Source: Hermodice carunculata
Lineage: Eukaryota; Annelida; Polychaeta; Eunicida; Amphinomidae
Assembly (NCBI GenBank): GCA_964020975.1
Contig: OZ026617.1
Location: 34,970,228 to 35,034,227, forward strand
Length of the DNA stretch: 64,000 nucleotides
Reading direction: 5' to 3'
The notes beneath the pieces were generated by a model that saw nothing but the letters and a program-made list of their open reading frames with translations, ran no database searches and had not been told where the DNA came from. Shown here piece after piece: positions 39,860 through 51,799 of the stretch; the stretch's first letter is position 1; each line of letters opens with the position of its first letter. The position numbers were made by a program, and so were the translations under genes.

Positions 39860-40672
39860 CTTCTACTTCTTCTGAAACATAGTTGATATGTGTAAGTGGT
39901 AAAAACATATTGCACTAAGTATAGATACTGTGGATCCATGATTTTAGACGATGAAATTTTTTCCCGTTCAAGTACTTGTCTGCTGATGGATGTATTTCTA
40001 TTAATTACTATGTCAGGCAAATGGGACTACAATGGAAATTCACTTTCTCAACACCTCCATCACCGATGACCATATTCACTTCAAACTTTGTGGGAATATA
40101 CCCTGAGTCTCTACTAACTGGTCACACCCCGTTGTTATTATTATTATAATTATTATTTTTAAAAAGTTTTTCATACATATTTTTGTTAAATGTTTTGGTA
40201 AAACCTTTAAAAATCTTCTCCGAACAAGCTGCTGAGCCAATTGGTTTGAAATTGCACCGGAACACCAATGACGACCTCCAGACCTTAATTTGTGTAACAG
40301 GTGGCGCTATTATTTTGTAGCTATTTTTCACGATAGTAGTGTATTTTCTCTGTTTTAACTTCTTCTCTAAAACCCTTATACGGATTGTTTTTTTCATATT
40401 TGGCTACTCCAAAACCGTCAATCGGATAAACTTAGTGGAAAGGTAGCTTCTAGCAGAATTAATAAAAAGTGTTCATATGTGGCGACACTATCCACCAGGC
40501 AGTGCATGCATTTTTTATTCAATACCATGTAAGTCAAAGGGGATTGCAATGGAAACTCCAAGGTTTGCTTCCTCTCCAAAATCCTCATCCGCAAGAGCAA
40601 AGTGGGACTTAATATGGGTTGAATGCCAAGGTCAGCTGAAGACGGGCTGTTTTCACGGCCCTATTTTTATTT
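39479..40672 (+). repeat. Dispersed intronic repeat, fourth copy
   Basis: Starts with CCTCACCTGACCGCTGAAGT and ends with GGTCAGCTGAAGACGGGCTG, whose hairpin is GGGCTGT-TTTC-ACGGCCC. A GT microsatellite (39795-39858) has grown inside it. Confidence 0.7.
39795..39858. repeat. (GT)n microsatellite
   Basis: About 32 GT units inside a dispersed repeat copy. Confidence 0.97.
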
Positions 40673-41855
40673 TGGTATATTATTTTAATAAAATGTTCAA
40701 CAAGACAAGTTATTCTACTGGGTGGGCCAATTGTAGAAACAAAACTGATGTTCTGTAGTTCTATAGTTGTATGTAAAAATAAAATAAACCTGATTCACAA
40801 GGTTTCCAGACTAACTTTAGTGAGTAAAGTGCTTTTTGCCTTCCACTAGGTCCTTGGAATAAGACACTATGGTGGTCTACTATAAGAACTTTACTTGGGC
40901 CACTTCATCCCCACCTTCTTACTTAAAATTATGTTTTAATATTGTTACCTGCTATGAAGTGCTTTCCATCTATAAAACGTTTCTGCGCAAAATTGATAAA
41001 ACGTAATATGCTAATTTCAAATACCGGTATGAGCAATTTTTATATAATTCATTCATTCCCATGCAGCCATGTATAAATTAGATTTAGAATTAATATACTG
41101 CATCTGATATATTTACTTGCGTTTCATTGGCATAGTTTCATGTTGTTTCAAAACGCTAGAACAACCTTCGTGAAATTATTTGGTCGATAATTATGGCTCA
41201 AAATTGTAAAATGGCGACCACACAGCCTTTTGTTATGGGATTTTTTTTGCTTTGCATTTAACCATTCCGATTAAGCCTTTGAACAAGCATGAAAGCAGCT
41301 ACATGCGTTAATGTTTTAATGGTGTATAATTATCGACTTATGGGGAAGAGTGAATCCATCGAGAGTTGTGTATGATTTATCCATACACATTTTATTGCAT
41401 CCGAATGTACCTGCACTCAACAGATAAAAATGTCAATCTTAGCCATTTTCAAATCAATTGTTATCTTTGTAAGACAAAAATCGGTTTACCAGATGCATCA
41501 TCTGTCGTCAAAGATAATACCCTACAGTCTTAACCTCTACCTTCGTGTTCTGTTTTTGACATAATCCTTCAGCCATATTTATAAAACAAGCAAAGTCACA
41601 ACTTAAACTGTATCTAAGTATACTCTAGTGTTTTCAATCATTGGTAAATGCTTCTTTTATCTACAGTAAAATCAATGTGTTGAACGTTTGTGTGTTGAAT
41701 GGTTCTGCATGTATATAAACGATGGGTGTGGGTCCCGATATCAAGTCATTAGAGTTGAAATGTTATTCTTGATACATTACCTTTTAAATTGCGAATTTGG
41801 CTTGTTTTCTGAATATGATTGGGATGCAGGAACATACCGATGTTTTTGTGGACAG

Positions 41856-42012
41856 GTATCAAGTATCGCCTAGCAGGTGGATCAAAGAGATCTGGCCGTG
41901 TTGAGATACAACATGAAGGTATATGGGGAACAATATGTGATTATTCATGGAGCGAAAATGATGCAAGAGTCATATGTCGACAGCTAGGATATGGATATGG
42001 GGTGCACAAAAA
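41856..42012 (+). CDS. SRCR domain J (type 1), front exon
   Basis: Opens at gtggacag|gt in phase 1 and closes at aaaaa|gtgagt in phase 2; 157 bases. It encodes [19 protein letters not shown] and then GTICDYSW (C2) and [11 protein letters not shown] (C3). The sequence is close to the textbook SRCR front half. First exon of cassette 4. Confidence 0.92.
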
Positions 42013-43170
42013 GTGAGTATCGTTCATTATAATTAGATCTTAAGAAACAGCTTATGAAAGTATATCAATCATAGTCACAAATAAGTAGTTAAAATGTTTC
42101 CATGGCAAAAGTACATTGCACTTAGTAAGACATTTGAATCAAACCTTTGTTAGTAGCGAAAGTGTATTATAAATAATGCATCCAACCTATCCAACATTAT
42201 ATTCCATATCGTTAATTTGAGGATTATGGGCTGAAAAATCCATGTCCAGGCATGAGGACAATATTTTAATTTGGAGCTAAAACATGATGTGCAGCTAGAT
42301 TTTGCAGTTACATGCAGACCTACTACCATCTGCATGATGAATAATATCTAGACACATTCGTCTTAACAGTACTACCCTTTCAGCTGGTAAAAGTCCCTAA
42401 ACTTCACCCAAACAGTAATCACCACTTTATTCCAAACATGCACACAAAAAAATGTATATGGATAAGGAATTGAAAATATGATGGATAAATCGCTTTTTCA
42501 GTTTAATACTGATTTTTTTGTAGCGTCATACTAATAAGTTTGCAAATTTGCCAAAGTATTAACTTATCGGATGCAATTCAGGCTGGGGGGGGGGTCGTTA
42601 TGACCCCTTATTCCCTTTTAGCGAGCCTTTATTTTGTTAACTTGTCACATGCGAGCTTAGACCCATAGCACTGTCAAAGATGCCAAAGATGTAGGGAATA
42701 CTTACTTGAACAGCCTTTTTTGCTAATTTGGGGGGAACGAACATGGTTCGGGGAACCCCCTCTACTTGGCTTCACGGCTACAACGCCCCTTCACATAAAT
42801 TCTTTTTAACAAATCCTGCACCCTACCCGCTTTTCCAAAATATGGCTATGATAATGCTATTTAGTCGAAGAATCAGCCTTGGGAAAGCCATTTGTGCAAA
42901 CATTTTGTCAGTATCTAACGTAGCTCTTGTGTTTTGAATAATTAGCAAATGGTTCCTTTATAAATGGAAAATGGAACAATTGCCACAACTTCGAATATAC
43001 TGATATCTTATGTACCGTGCCAACGACTTTGCTAATGTTGGCCACCCTAAAGCAGAGCGTAATCTAAAACTTGTGTAACAAAGGGCTCGTTTTTTATCTG
43101 TCCATATATGTTAAAAGGATAAACGCTTTTTAAAATTAAGCTAATTCATTTTTTTCCGTTTCAATAATAG
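42013..43170. other. Intron inside domain J
   Basis: AT-rich, no gene or clear element seen. Confidence 0.6.
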
Positions 43171-43325
43171 ACCATCAAGTTTTGGGGATGGCAGAGGGCA
43201 TCAGTATCTGTCAAACTTGCTTTGTGGCAGCTCAGAGAAATCCATATTGCAATGTCCAAACAGTGGTTGGAAGCTGAGTCGGTCGAGCTCTTGTAGGGAT
43301 GCCGCAGTCATTTGTCAAGAAGATG
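43171..43325 (+). CDS. SRCR domain J (type 1), back exon
   Basis: Opens at caataatag|a in phase 2, completing a Lys codon, and closes at gat g|gtaact in phase 1. It carries PSSFGDGRGHQYL (a variant of the FGRGSG phrase), LLC (C5), LQC (C6), NSGWKLSRSSSC (C7) and AVIC (C8). The full domain keeps six cysteines. A good pyrimidine tract (tttttttccgtttc) precedes the acceptor. Confidence 0.9.
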
Positions 43326-45627
43326 GTAACTTCAACCTGTGCATCTATCATTTGAAACTTGTGAAATACATGAATAGATATGAGTTTGGACATGTATTTA
43401 TGATAGAGAGTGCATTTCACAGCTTGAAGTAGCTCAGCTTTCTTAGCAACCGTGGATAGCAACAAGAAGGTTTAGTCGTGTAGGCCCCATCTATTTTCTC
43501 TTTTGTAAAATACTCACTGCAAAAGTACTTGTAAAACAGCAGTCCCAGTTATGTATGCAGCGATACTGCTCACAATGACACGTAAAATACAAACATTACT
43601 TGACCTGTATGTAGGTTGCTAGGGATAATTAATATTCCATAATGAATAACGCATATCAGCTATAAACAACACGATGGAGAGTAAGAAAGGGAAATGAGTT
43701 CAGATCAGTGTATCATGGTTATTCCCATTGGACTTCCTGATGCTGTGAGTAGTAGAAATATCTGCAAATGATTTTATTAGCTGCGTCCACAACCCAAACA
43801 AGAAACAAACTTTCCTCTTTGTGGAACAAAAACCATGCATTCACCCGCATTTTTGGGATTTGCCACTTTTGTTTATCACTTTTGTTTTATTTACTATGAT
43901 ATGCACTCCGCAGGCAACATATCAAAGTCAGGGTTTCTACCCAGAGTTTGCCTAGCAAGCCGTTTTGACAATTACTCCTATTTGGCGATATCGTGAAATC
44001 ATTTAGCGATATTGTTAAATGTTTAGTGTTATTGCTAAATATCCAGGGCTATCTATTAATATTTAGCGGATATCTCTCAATCGATGGTTTGGCAATAACG
44101 CTAAATGTGTGTGATCCAGCAAAATTTCCAAATGATTGAGCAACATCGCTAAATTATTTATGGGTGTCGCCCAATCATCTACTGATATCACTTAATGAAT
44201 TGGCGATATGCCCAATAATTTAGTGATACCCTTATGATTTAACGATATCCCCAAATGATTTAGCGATATCCCCAAATGATCTAGCGATATGGCTAAAGGG
44301 TTTAGGGATATCGCTAAATCATAAAGTGACATCGCTATATGGTTTGGCGATCTTACTTAATGTATTTCTGTTTCCTGTCCTATTTTTTTCCAATATTGGT
44401 GCCGACATGGAGGGAAGCGAGAAGGCTTCATCATCCAAACGTGTCCTGGCGAGAATTTGTCGTCTTACCCGGCATTTGCAATGGTTTTTATTATCATACT
44501 GCAAAGACACTGAATGCTGACTACGAATTTTCTCGTCAAATTGGGCGATATCAGTAAATTAATTAGCGGAATAGCTCAATATATCTCATTTGGCGATATC
44601 TGTTAATCATTAAGTAGTAACGACAAATAAATTTTATTTGACGATATCTTTCAATCATTTAGTGATATCGCTAAAACAGATATGAATATCTCCAAACCAT
44701 TTTTATTGATATTACTAAATGATTAAGGGATTTTAGTAAATGAGACCAGTAAGCGATGTTGCCAAATGATTTGGCGATATTGCGCAATGATTTGCCATTG
44801 CCAAATGATTTGGTGATATCACTAAATGATTTAGTGGCATTGCCAAACAGGACTAAATGTCAAAATGGCTTGCCGTAGAAACAGTAGATGAGTCACTCCA
44901 ATGTACGGGGGACTGAAACAACCACGGCACACATGTTTATCCACGCAGTTCTAGTCATATTGACAAAATCAAAATAATATTTAGATCACCAGTTGTTTGA
45001 TTACGTATGAATGTTCATATTATTTAACACTTTTCGCTTTTTATGCATTAGTACTTATTTTGACAGACAAAGTGTACCGTGAACATAAAAACATTACACA
45101 CAATGCTTGACATAATTCACATCTTCTTTTTGTGCATATGCGTGTTTAAAAATAACGAAACGAAATTGAAAAAGTCTGATTTCTCTGGTGATGCATAACG
45201 TTTCCCATGCTATAATTTCCATGGGTCATGAAACCTAATTCCCTACAAGCTCCTTTCACGGTTTAACCGCATACATAGGTGAACTGAACCTTAACATTAC
45301 AAGTTCAAATTTCACATTCAAGTATCAGTCGTCAGTCCACACAAATATCAGTGGCTTTACTTTGCCTGCGAATGATACTGAAACTGCACTTTAGCTGTCA
45401 CATATAGTCAGTGTCAGCATAGTATGCCAGGCATTACCAAGGCTACTGACCTTGAACACTGCACTAACATGCTATGCAATAAGTTCAAACTGTTCTTCAA
45501 CATATGACCCTTTGTTCTAACATTAAAAAGAAAAAAAATGACAACTTTTGTAATTTTATTTATCTTACACATATTTCTAAAATGGGTGAAATCTGTTTAA
45601 CCAGTAAAATTATTGTGTTTGTTGCAG
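43326..45627. other. Intron J-K
   Basis: Contains the palindromic-repeat element at 43933-44882. The flanking sequence is AT-rich with no recognised feature. Confidence 0.6.
43933..44882. mobile_element. 950-base terminal inverted repeat element filled with a palindromic minisatellite
   Basis: The left end starts GTTTCTAC and has GCAAGCCGTTTTGACAATTA. The right end has TAAATGTCAAAATGGCTTGC and closes GTAGAAAC, so the ends are inverted copies. The interior is dozens of degenerate units of about 20 bases around TTTAGCGATATCGCTAAA, a perfect palindrome. A non-repeat spacer lies at about 44355-44540. No transposase frame is seen. The ends point to a non-autonomous DNA element; the family is unknown. 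Confidence 0.65.
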
Positions 45628-45960
45628 TACGGATTGGCGATGGTAGCACTGCAGTTGGATCAGTTCAGTCATTCAGAGCTGGCCGTTGGGGATACATCTG
45701 CGATGATGGGTGGGATGACACAGACGCAGGAGTCCTGTGTCGCCAGCACGATTATATGCATGGGAAAGCTTTGTGTTGTTCTGCTATGACAGGTTCCCGT
45801 TATGTTGATTACATTACAACAAATATTGGTTGCACAGGTGTTGAACGCAAACTACAAGAGTGCCAGAACGTATCTCATGCTACTTACAGTCGATTTGTTC
45901 GGATAAATTGTCCCAGAAGACAGTATGCTTCTGTTCTGTGTTTCAACCGTAAACCTAGTG
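45628..45960 (+). CDS. SRCR domain K (type 2), single exon
   Basis: Opens at tttgttgcag|ta in phase 1 and closes at agt g|gtgagt in phase 1; 333 bases. It carries WGYICDDGWDD (C2), VLCRQHDYMHG (C3), IGC (C5), LQEC (C6), INC (C7) and SVLCFNRKP (C8). In addition there is a vicinal cysteine pair, KALCCSAM, after C3; domain N has one at the same place. The QYASVLCFNR tail matches B, so it is type 2. The second domain of cassette 4. Confidence 0.93.
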
Positions 45961-47049
45961 GTGAGTATCAGGAAGTAATCTAGAATCTTATCGGGGTTGC
46001 CACAAAAAGGCCTAAAAAATTACAACTATTTGCAACGTATCATGTGATTTTTAATTAGAGGCATGGGTGCCCAAGATTTCAGTTCAACTGACATTAATTA
46101 TGCTAAAATGTCTTAACGATTTGCTATACCATGGATTATCAAATCATAATCAAATGACTGTATACAAAATTAACAAAAGTATTTTTTTTTTCAAATTAGG
46201 AATCATAACATTTGTTCACAAAGTGGACAAGAATACCGTGCTTCGAGTGAAACATACTTACCAAATCTGGTAAAATGGTCAGCGTTTACAAATATGAGGT
46301 TAAAACTTGGGAAAGACATTTTTAATCAGCGTTACTTAGTTCATCCGTATTTCCTAACTGTATTCTTATATGGGTCGCTAATTACTCATTTAGCTTAGGC
46401 AAACATACAGAATGTTTTAGTGCTCCTCAGCAATTTTGCATTCAATGCACACACATCCTCTCTTAGTGTTAATATCAGGTTTATGGGTTTTGACCAAATT
46501 AATGGTAATGCTTTAGTTTTTTTTTTTCAAATATTCAAATCTGTTAAACAACGACCTGCCTCTTATGCTTCGTAATTCGTTTAGCAACCCTGATCATCAG
46601 ATTTTTATATACGTGAAATTTTTGGTAATTTCAGTAATTGTAAATTAAATTACCTCTCGACCATCATTGCCAAGACCTCATGTCTGGCCGAATGGCCGCT
46701 ACAAATGAGTTAGGTTACTCACTTGGTTGTCTTAAAAACCTGATGGTTATGGTGGCATCATCTCTTGGTTCCTATGGATCCAGTGGTGACTCCTGATGCG
46801 CATGCTCCTATGTTCTTTGTTCCTCCTCTATGATTAGTCAAGTGACATCACCTGGTAAAGAAAGCGGGATGGTAAGGTGGGCTTCTCTGCTGGTCGGGAG
46901 ATAAGTATACTTACTTATACCGAAATTACTGCAAATTTCATGCATTAGTTACATAACATTACCTCTTGGAATGACACTTTCCCAAACGGTCAGACCAAGG
47001 ACTGTCGAGATCAACAGGCAGAGGGGGAACCATTGGTCCGAGTGAGGAG

Positions 47050-48500
47050 GTGATGTCTGAAGGGAAAACTTCAGGGGTATGTTAAATTAAGACTGCCAAC
47101 AGCAGAATCCTGGCCAAAGCCTGGAAACCTTCCTTACCTGGGACTGCATTCCCCCCCCCCCCCCCACCAGCCTGGTATCTCTCTGCCTCAGCGGCAGATG
47201 CTGTCGTTTTCTGCTCACCTTAGGTCCTGGTGATCTGACAAAACCTGATTCTTGGAAAAATGACAGGTGCAGGAGGGCTGGCCATAGAAGGTTGCCTTGA
47301 GCAGAGGCCCTGAAAGAGTCCACCTACACCAAGGGGATGACAGGTACAACCACTCGATACAATTCTGAGAAAAGGTCTAGGGCGATTCTGGATAATTCAG
47401 CCTATAGACTGCATCAAAGTCTACACCGCTGCCCTAAGGGGACAAGATAAGTGTAATGAGCCAGATCAGAAGTTTATCCAAACATAACTCTCACACTGGC
47501 AAAGGTGAACCTGCCCTCCACATGTACCATCAAGCCATGCAAGTGGTGCTCTGTGAAAGTTGAAGATGATCGCCAGCAGCAGGCTCTAAGGATATTGACA
47601 ACAAGGACATTCCTGAAGGCACACCAGGAGGTATTAAAAGCTGCTACCTCACGAGCTCTAGCAGAAACTTGCTTTAAGGGCTTAGGCCTATCCAAAGTGT
47701 TCTCATAGGCCTTTTGGATGGTCTGCCTGATCGTATTTTGGCAGACCTGCACCTTCCATGGGTTTTTCACAGATGAAAAGGGGGAGGACATCCGACTTCT
47801 TCAACCTTCTGTGCATGAGAGGTACCAGGGAATTGGTCTCACTGGGCACAGGGCTCTTTCCTCTGTAGGCAGAAATGTGTCCATAGCATGTAAGGTGAAA
47901 TGTAGATGGATTTCAAGCTACTTCTTTCTTTGCAAGAAAGCCAAAGGGTCACCTGAGAGTGACCAAGTGACCCAGTGGATTCAGTCATGCATTTGAGTAT
48001 GGATCTTGCTTCTTCTAGCCATGAAGCAGATGTGAACAGAATATATTTACAGGAAGTCGGTTGCCCATGGTTGCCGCAGAAGTTTCAGCCATGTTGGTAA
48101 ATGTAGTAGTAGCTCGACGCTAAGTTCCGAGAGATCCAGGGACCAATCAGCCCATGGTAGCCAAGGGATGACCAGGGTGGGATAGGAGTCATAGGATCAA
48201 ACCTTCTGTTCCAGCATTAGGGAGGACTTGGAGTGTTCCACAATCTGGCCTAAGAGTCGGTAAAGTTCTCTAATGGTCTGAGTGTGAAGCTGTGGAAGTT
48301 GAAGTTGACACACCCAGATCAGTCAGTCGTCCATTAACACATGAATGTGTACAACATTCTGGAGAAAGTGCATGGCTACTGCCTGCCTGAATCAGGTGAA
48401 CACCAGATTTGCCTTTGCAAGGTTGAACACGAGAGCCCTGAATGGGTAGACCTGGCCCAAAAATGTGAACCACACATTTTAGAAAAACATGACCCATATT
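47050..48500 (-). mobile_element. Fossil of a tyrosine-recombinase (DIRS-like) retrotransposon
   Basis: Minus-strand stretches resemble the C-terminal part of a tyrosine recombinase of the DIRS kind (47.47-47.79 kb; phrases such as ARAREVAAF and WRSSSTFTEH) and, upstream on that strand, the RT/RNase H region (about 48.1-48.5 kb). It is broken many times and is clearly old. No terminal repeats were located. A Crypton-type recombinase is the alternative. Confidence 0.5.
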
Positions 48501-49360
48501 CGTAAATTTCAAACACAACAATGACTGGAAAGAGATTCCAGAGTTACCAAATAATCAACATTCATCTTCCAATACCAATGAGAAGAAACAAATTTCACTC
48601 CTGACATGAGCAGGCAGTCGCCCATGAAAGGCGACTGAAGGTTTTAACCCATTCCTCTCAACCTTTGAAATATTCTTCAGTAACTTCAGCCTATATTGTT
48701 TCCAAAATGTATAGGCCTCACCACCTAAAACCAATATTGTATCAACTAAAAAGAGACCTGGTAGGCCTTTCACTTTTTGGTTCCCCTCATTAGTCAGTGA
48801 GCTGATTTTACAGCAAAACCTGAGCCATATCCATCAATTTCAAAACAACAATGACAGCAAGAGATTCCTCAGTTATGAAAGCATCAACATTCATCTTCCA
48901 ATACCAATGCGAAGAAAGAAATTTCACTCCTTACTTGAGACAGGTAATCACCCATAAAGACAACTTGTGGCTTTAAACGGGTCCTATCGACCTTTCTTAT
49001 ATTCTTCATTAACTACGTACTATAGTGTTTCCAAAATGTATAGGCCTAACCACTCAACACCCAAACTTTATCACTTCTGCCATATCTAAAAAGAGATCAG
49101 GTAGGCCTATCACTATTTGGTTCTCCTCATTTGTCAGTGACCTCAGTTTACAGCAAAAGAAAAAAGTAGGCCCAAATAGTTTTTTTTTTTAATATTCATG
49201 AATCAGGAACATTATAAACACACTCTGCCACCATTATAACTACGAGTCAGAGAACACATTCCACAGCACAACATAGCCAATGAAGTATTTGTCAAATAGT
49301 TTGGGCAAAAATATGACCCATATTTATAAATTTCAAACCCAACAATGACATTCCAGAGTT
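48470..49360. repeat. Tandem direct repeat, unit about 345 bases
   Basis: Two neighbouring units share long phrases, such as CAACATTCATCTTCCAATAC, TTTCCAAAATGTATAGGCCT and TTGTCAGTGA or TTAGTCAGTGA. A third partial unit begins at about 49300 (AAATATGACCCATATT). There is no protein-coding sign. Confidence 0.8.
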
Positions 49361-49819
49361 TCCAAAACATAGAAGAGCAGCGAGTAGCCAGGTCTCAGGT
49401 TATTCAAGATGACTGACCTGAGGGCAACTGTTGGCAGTATTGTTGGCAATAGCTGACTCCAAAGTGGAGGCAGCAAGCTGCTCCATGAAGAGAGTCTGCT
49501 CGGACAAGGCAGGAGTGTCAACAAGGACAGATATGCATGAAGTCTCCAACCACAACTGCTGTTCTTTGAAGAGCTAGAATGCTAATTGCTTCTCCATGGA
49601 GGGAGTCAGGGTACCAGACTCACAGGCTGGAGTCAGTGGGACAGCCAACTGCCCTGTCTTAGGGCGGGATCAGAGAAAGGGCAGGAGGGAGAGCTGGCAC
49701 AGAGGGCAGAACCATCCACAGATGCACTTGGGGCATGGAGGGGGAGCGCCATAGTAGGACATGAGTTAGGATAGTAAGTGGAGAGACTTGATATGGTCAA
49801 ACGAGTCATGGTTTCATCT

Positions 49820-50380
49820 TGATCTCCATGATGAGAGTATATGGGCTAGCTGTATGCTTTCAGAGAGATTTGTGGATGAATGCCTGGTGCAGCACTGCAA
49901 TAGAGAAACAGCATCATGATTGGGGGGGGGGGGGGTCACGGTAACAGGAAGAACGGAACTTATGAGAGTAAATGGGGATCTAACAGGCCAGTGCTGTGTG
50001 GATGCTATACTGCCAACAGTTGTCGTATGGTTCCAGCAACATTCGTAGCTATAGTTCTACAAAGACAGTACAACTACACAACCGTATACTGAATGCGTCA
50101 ACATGAAGTATCTCCAGCAGCACAACTTGCAAATATTTCCATGGCCAGCCCGACCTCTTGACCTTTCCCCTATTGAGCATTAATAAGATGTGCTTGGCCA
50201 TTGAGTCAAGGATGAAAAGACGAACATCCAGCCACCCTTCATTGACTGACACAGTGGTTCACAGACCACTGGAAACAAGCTCCATGAGGAAAATTAGCAG
50301 AACTAGCAGAGCTCACGAGTGTCATGCCAAGGAGGGTCCAGGCTTTCTTAAAGTTACTCTCGGGCACATTGTTTGATTAA
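49820..50380 (+). mobile_element. Tc1/mariner-like transposase remnant
   Basis: Plus-strand frames give the DDE landmarks in order: a Gly-rich region now replaced by a G-run (49922-49936), VVWFQQH (about 50.03 kb), and LQQHNLQIFPWPARPLDLSPIEH (about 50.11-50.18 kb), which is the Tc1-type PWPA-SPDL-PIEH motif before the third acid. Frames are interrupted, so it is inactive. The inverted repeats that should flank it were not found. Confidence 0.75.
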
Positions 50381-50569
50381 ATGTTACCTGTCATCACCTG
50401 TCAATGTATAGGTACTGTTGCCTCGATAAGTCTCATCAAGTTTAGTTTATAGGTCCAAATTTAGTAATTTTATTGTTTGTAGTTCAGCACGTGATCCAGT
50501 GAAACAACTTTTTGACCAGTGAAATATAAGGGACCAATCTTTCATACATGTATTCATCCCCAAACTCCT

Positions 50570-50800
50570 TTCAACCATTCCACATTGGGAACTACTTTTC
50601 AAAAATCGGTAACTGGATTCACTGTGAAATTGCTGGTAATATACACTGGAGCAGTCTTTACCGGTTTTATCCAAGTAGTCATGTTCCGATGATTTTGGAC
50701 TTTGAGCAGAGCCTTCATCTCAGTCCAATATCGATATGCATCTTTCAAACATTAAAAGCCCCTTATGACCTTCCCTATTAGATTGATTATTTAGTACTTT
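50570..50800 (+). repeat. Dispersed intronic repeat, short diverged copy
   Basis: Carries AATCGGTAACTGGATTCACT, GTAGTCATGTTCCGATGATT and TTTGGAC, a diverged form of the family phrases in the same order and strand. Confidence 0.5.
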
Positions 50801-51799
50801 TTTGTTTCATTCAGTGAAAAGTTATTTCTATTACCCACTGTAATTCTGACTCATTTCAACACATGGCTACCATGGCCCCGTTGTGTATTTTATTTGTTTT
50901 TAACTCATGGGGGGTCTATGAATATTTGTTCTTCCAAAATGTCACACCTAATTTCTTCAAAACTGCAAGGAAAAATATCTGTTCCCCAGGGGAAAGTCTG
51001 GGCAACCCTATGTCTTTAATTGATTACCAGCTGGTGCAGCAGTTTGTTTAGCATTTAATGATTTTTGTTAATTCTTAAGACCAAGATAACAAAGTACCCT
51101 TTCATGAATTTTACTATTTATTTACTTATTTATTATATCTGTACCACTAGGTGGCCATGTGGAGTTACTGAAATTAAAGGAGTTTCTACTTTGTTGTCCT
51201 GAGGTCTCAAATTTGGGATTGATCTGGCTTTAAGTGTGTATCTTGTTGGGGGAAGTGAGTAACAAAAGTGTGCAAGCACCTGTCACTGTCCTTTGTAACG
51301 ATCTGTTAAAAAGGAAAAATGAATGAAATATTGTGAGGGTGTGGTAGGATAGAGTGTGTTGGATTTATTTTTAAAACTTAGAATTAGCTCCTAAAGTTTC
51401 ACAGGACAGGTCTGAATCAACTAATGAATCCAAGTTGACATTGACAAATTTAAGTTTTAATTCTGATGGAACACTAGCCATTAGTATATGCTTGTTTCTC
51501 GTGAACAGTATTGTCAATGCCAATACCATGCCCATGGTACCCCTTGCCGACCCTTCAGTGAAGGTTTCACAACAACCTGTAGTGCTGTAATCCCATTGTT
51601 GCGTTAACGGTCATTGGGTTCTTCAGCAAATCCTGTCTTCGTGTCACCATGCATTGACTGTTACTCCATATGTTCATTTTAAACTGTGATCTTTTATTTC
51701 AATCCCTGATCACATCAGATCTTCTGGAAAAAAAGTAACCGTCAGTTTTTGTTCAAAGAACACCGTATTTGAATTCGACATCATTGTTAACATTGCTTT

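Larger units (their letters stand above)
37164..41855. other. Intron I-J with dispersed repeat copies
   Basis: Two copies of the dispersed repeat fill 37284-38786 and 39479-40672. From 40673 to 41855 the sequence is AT-rich with no recognised feature. Confidence 0.65.
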
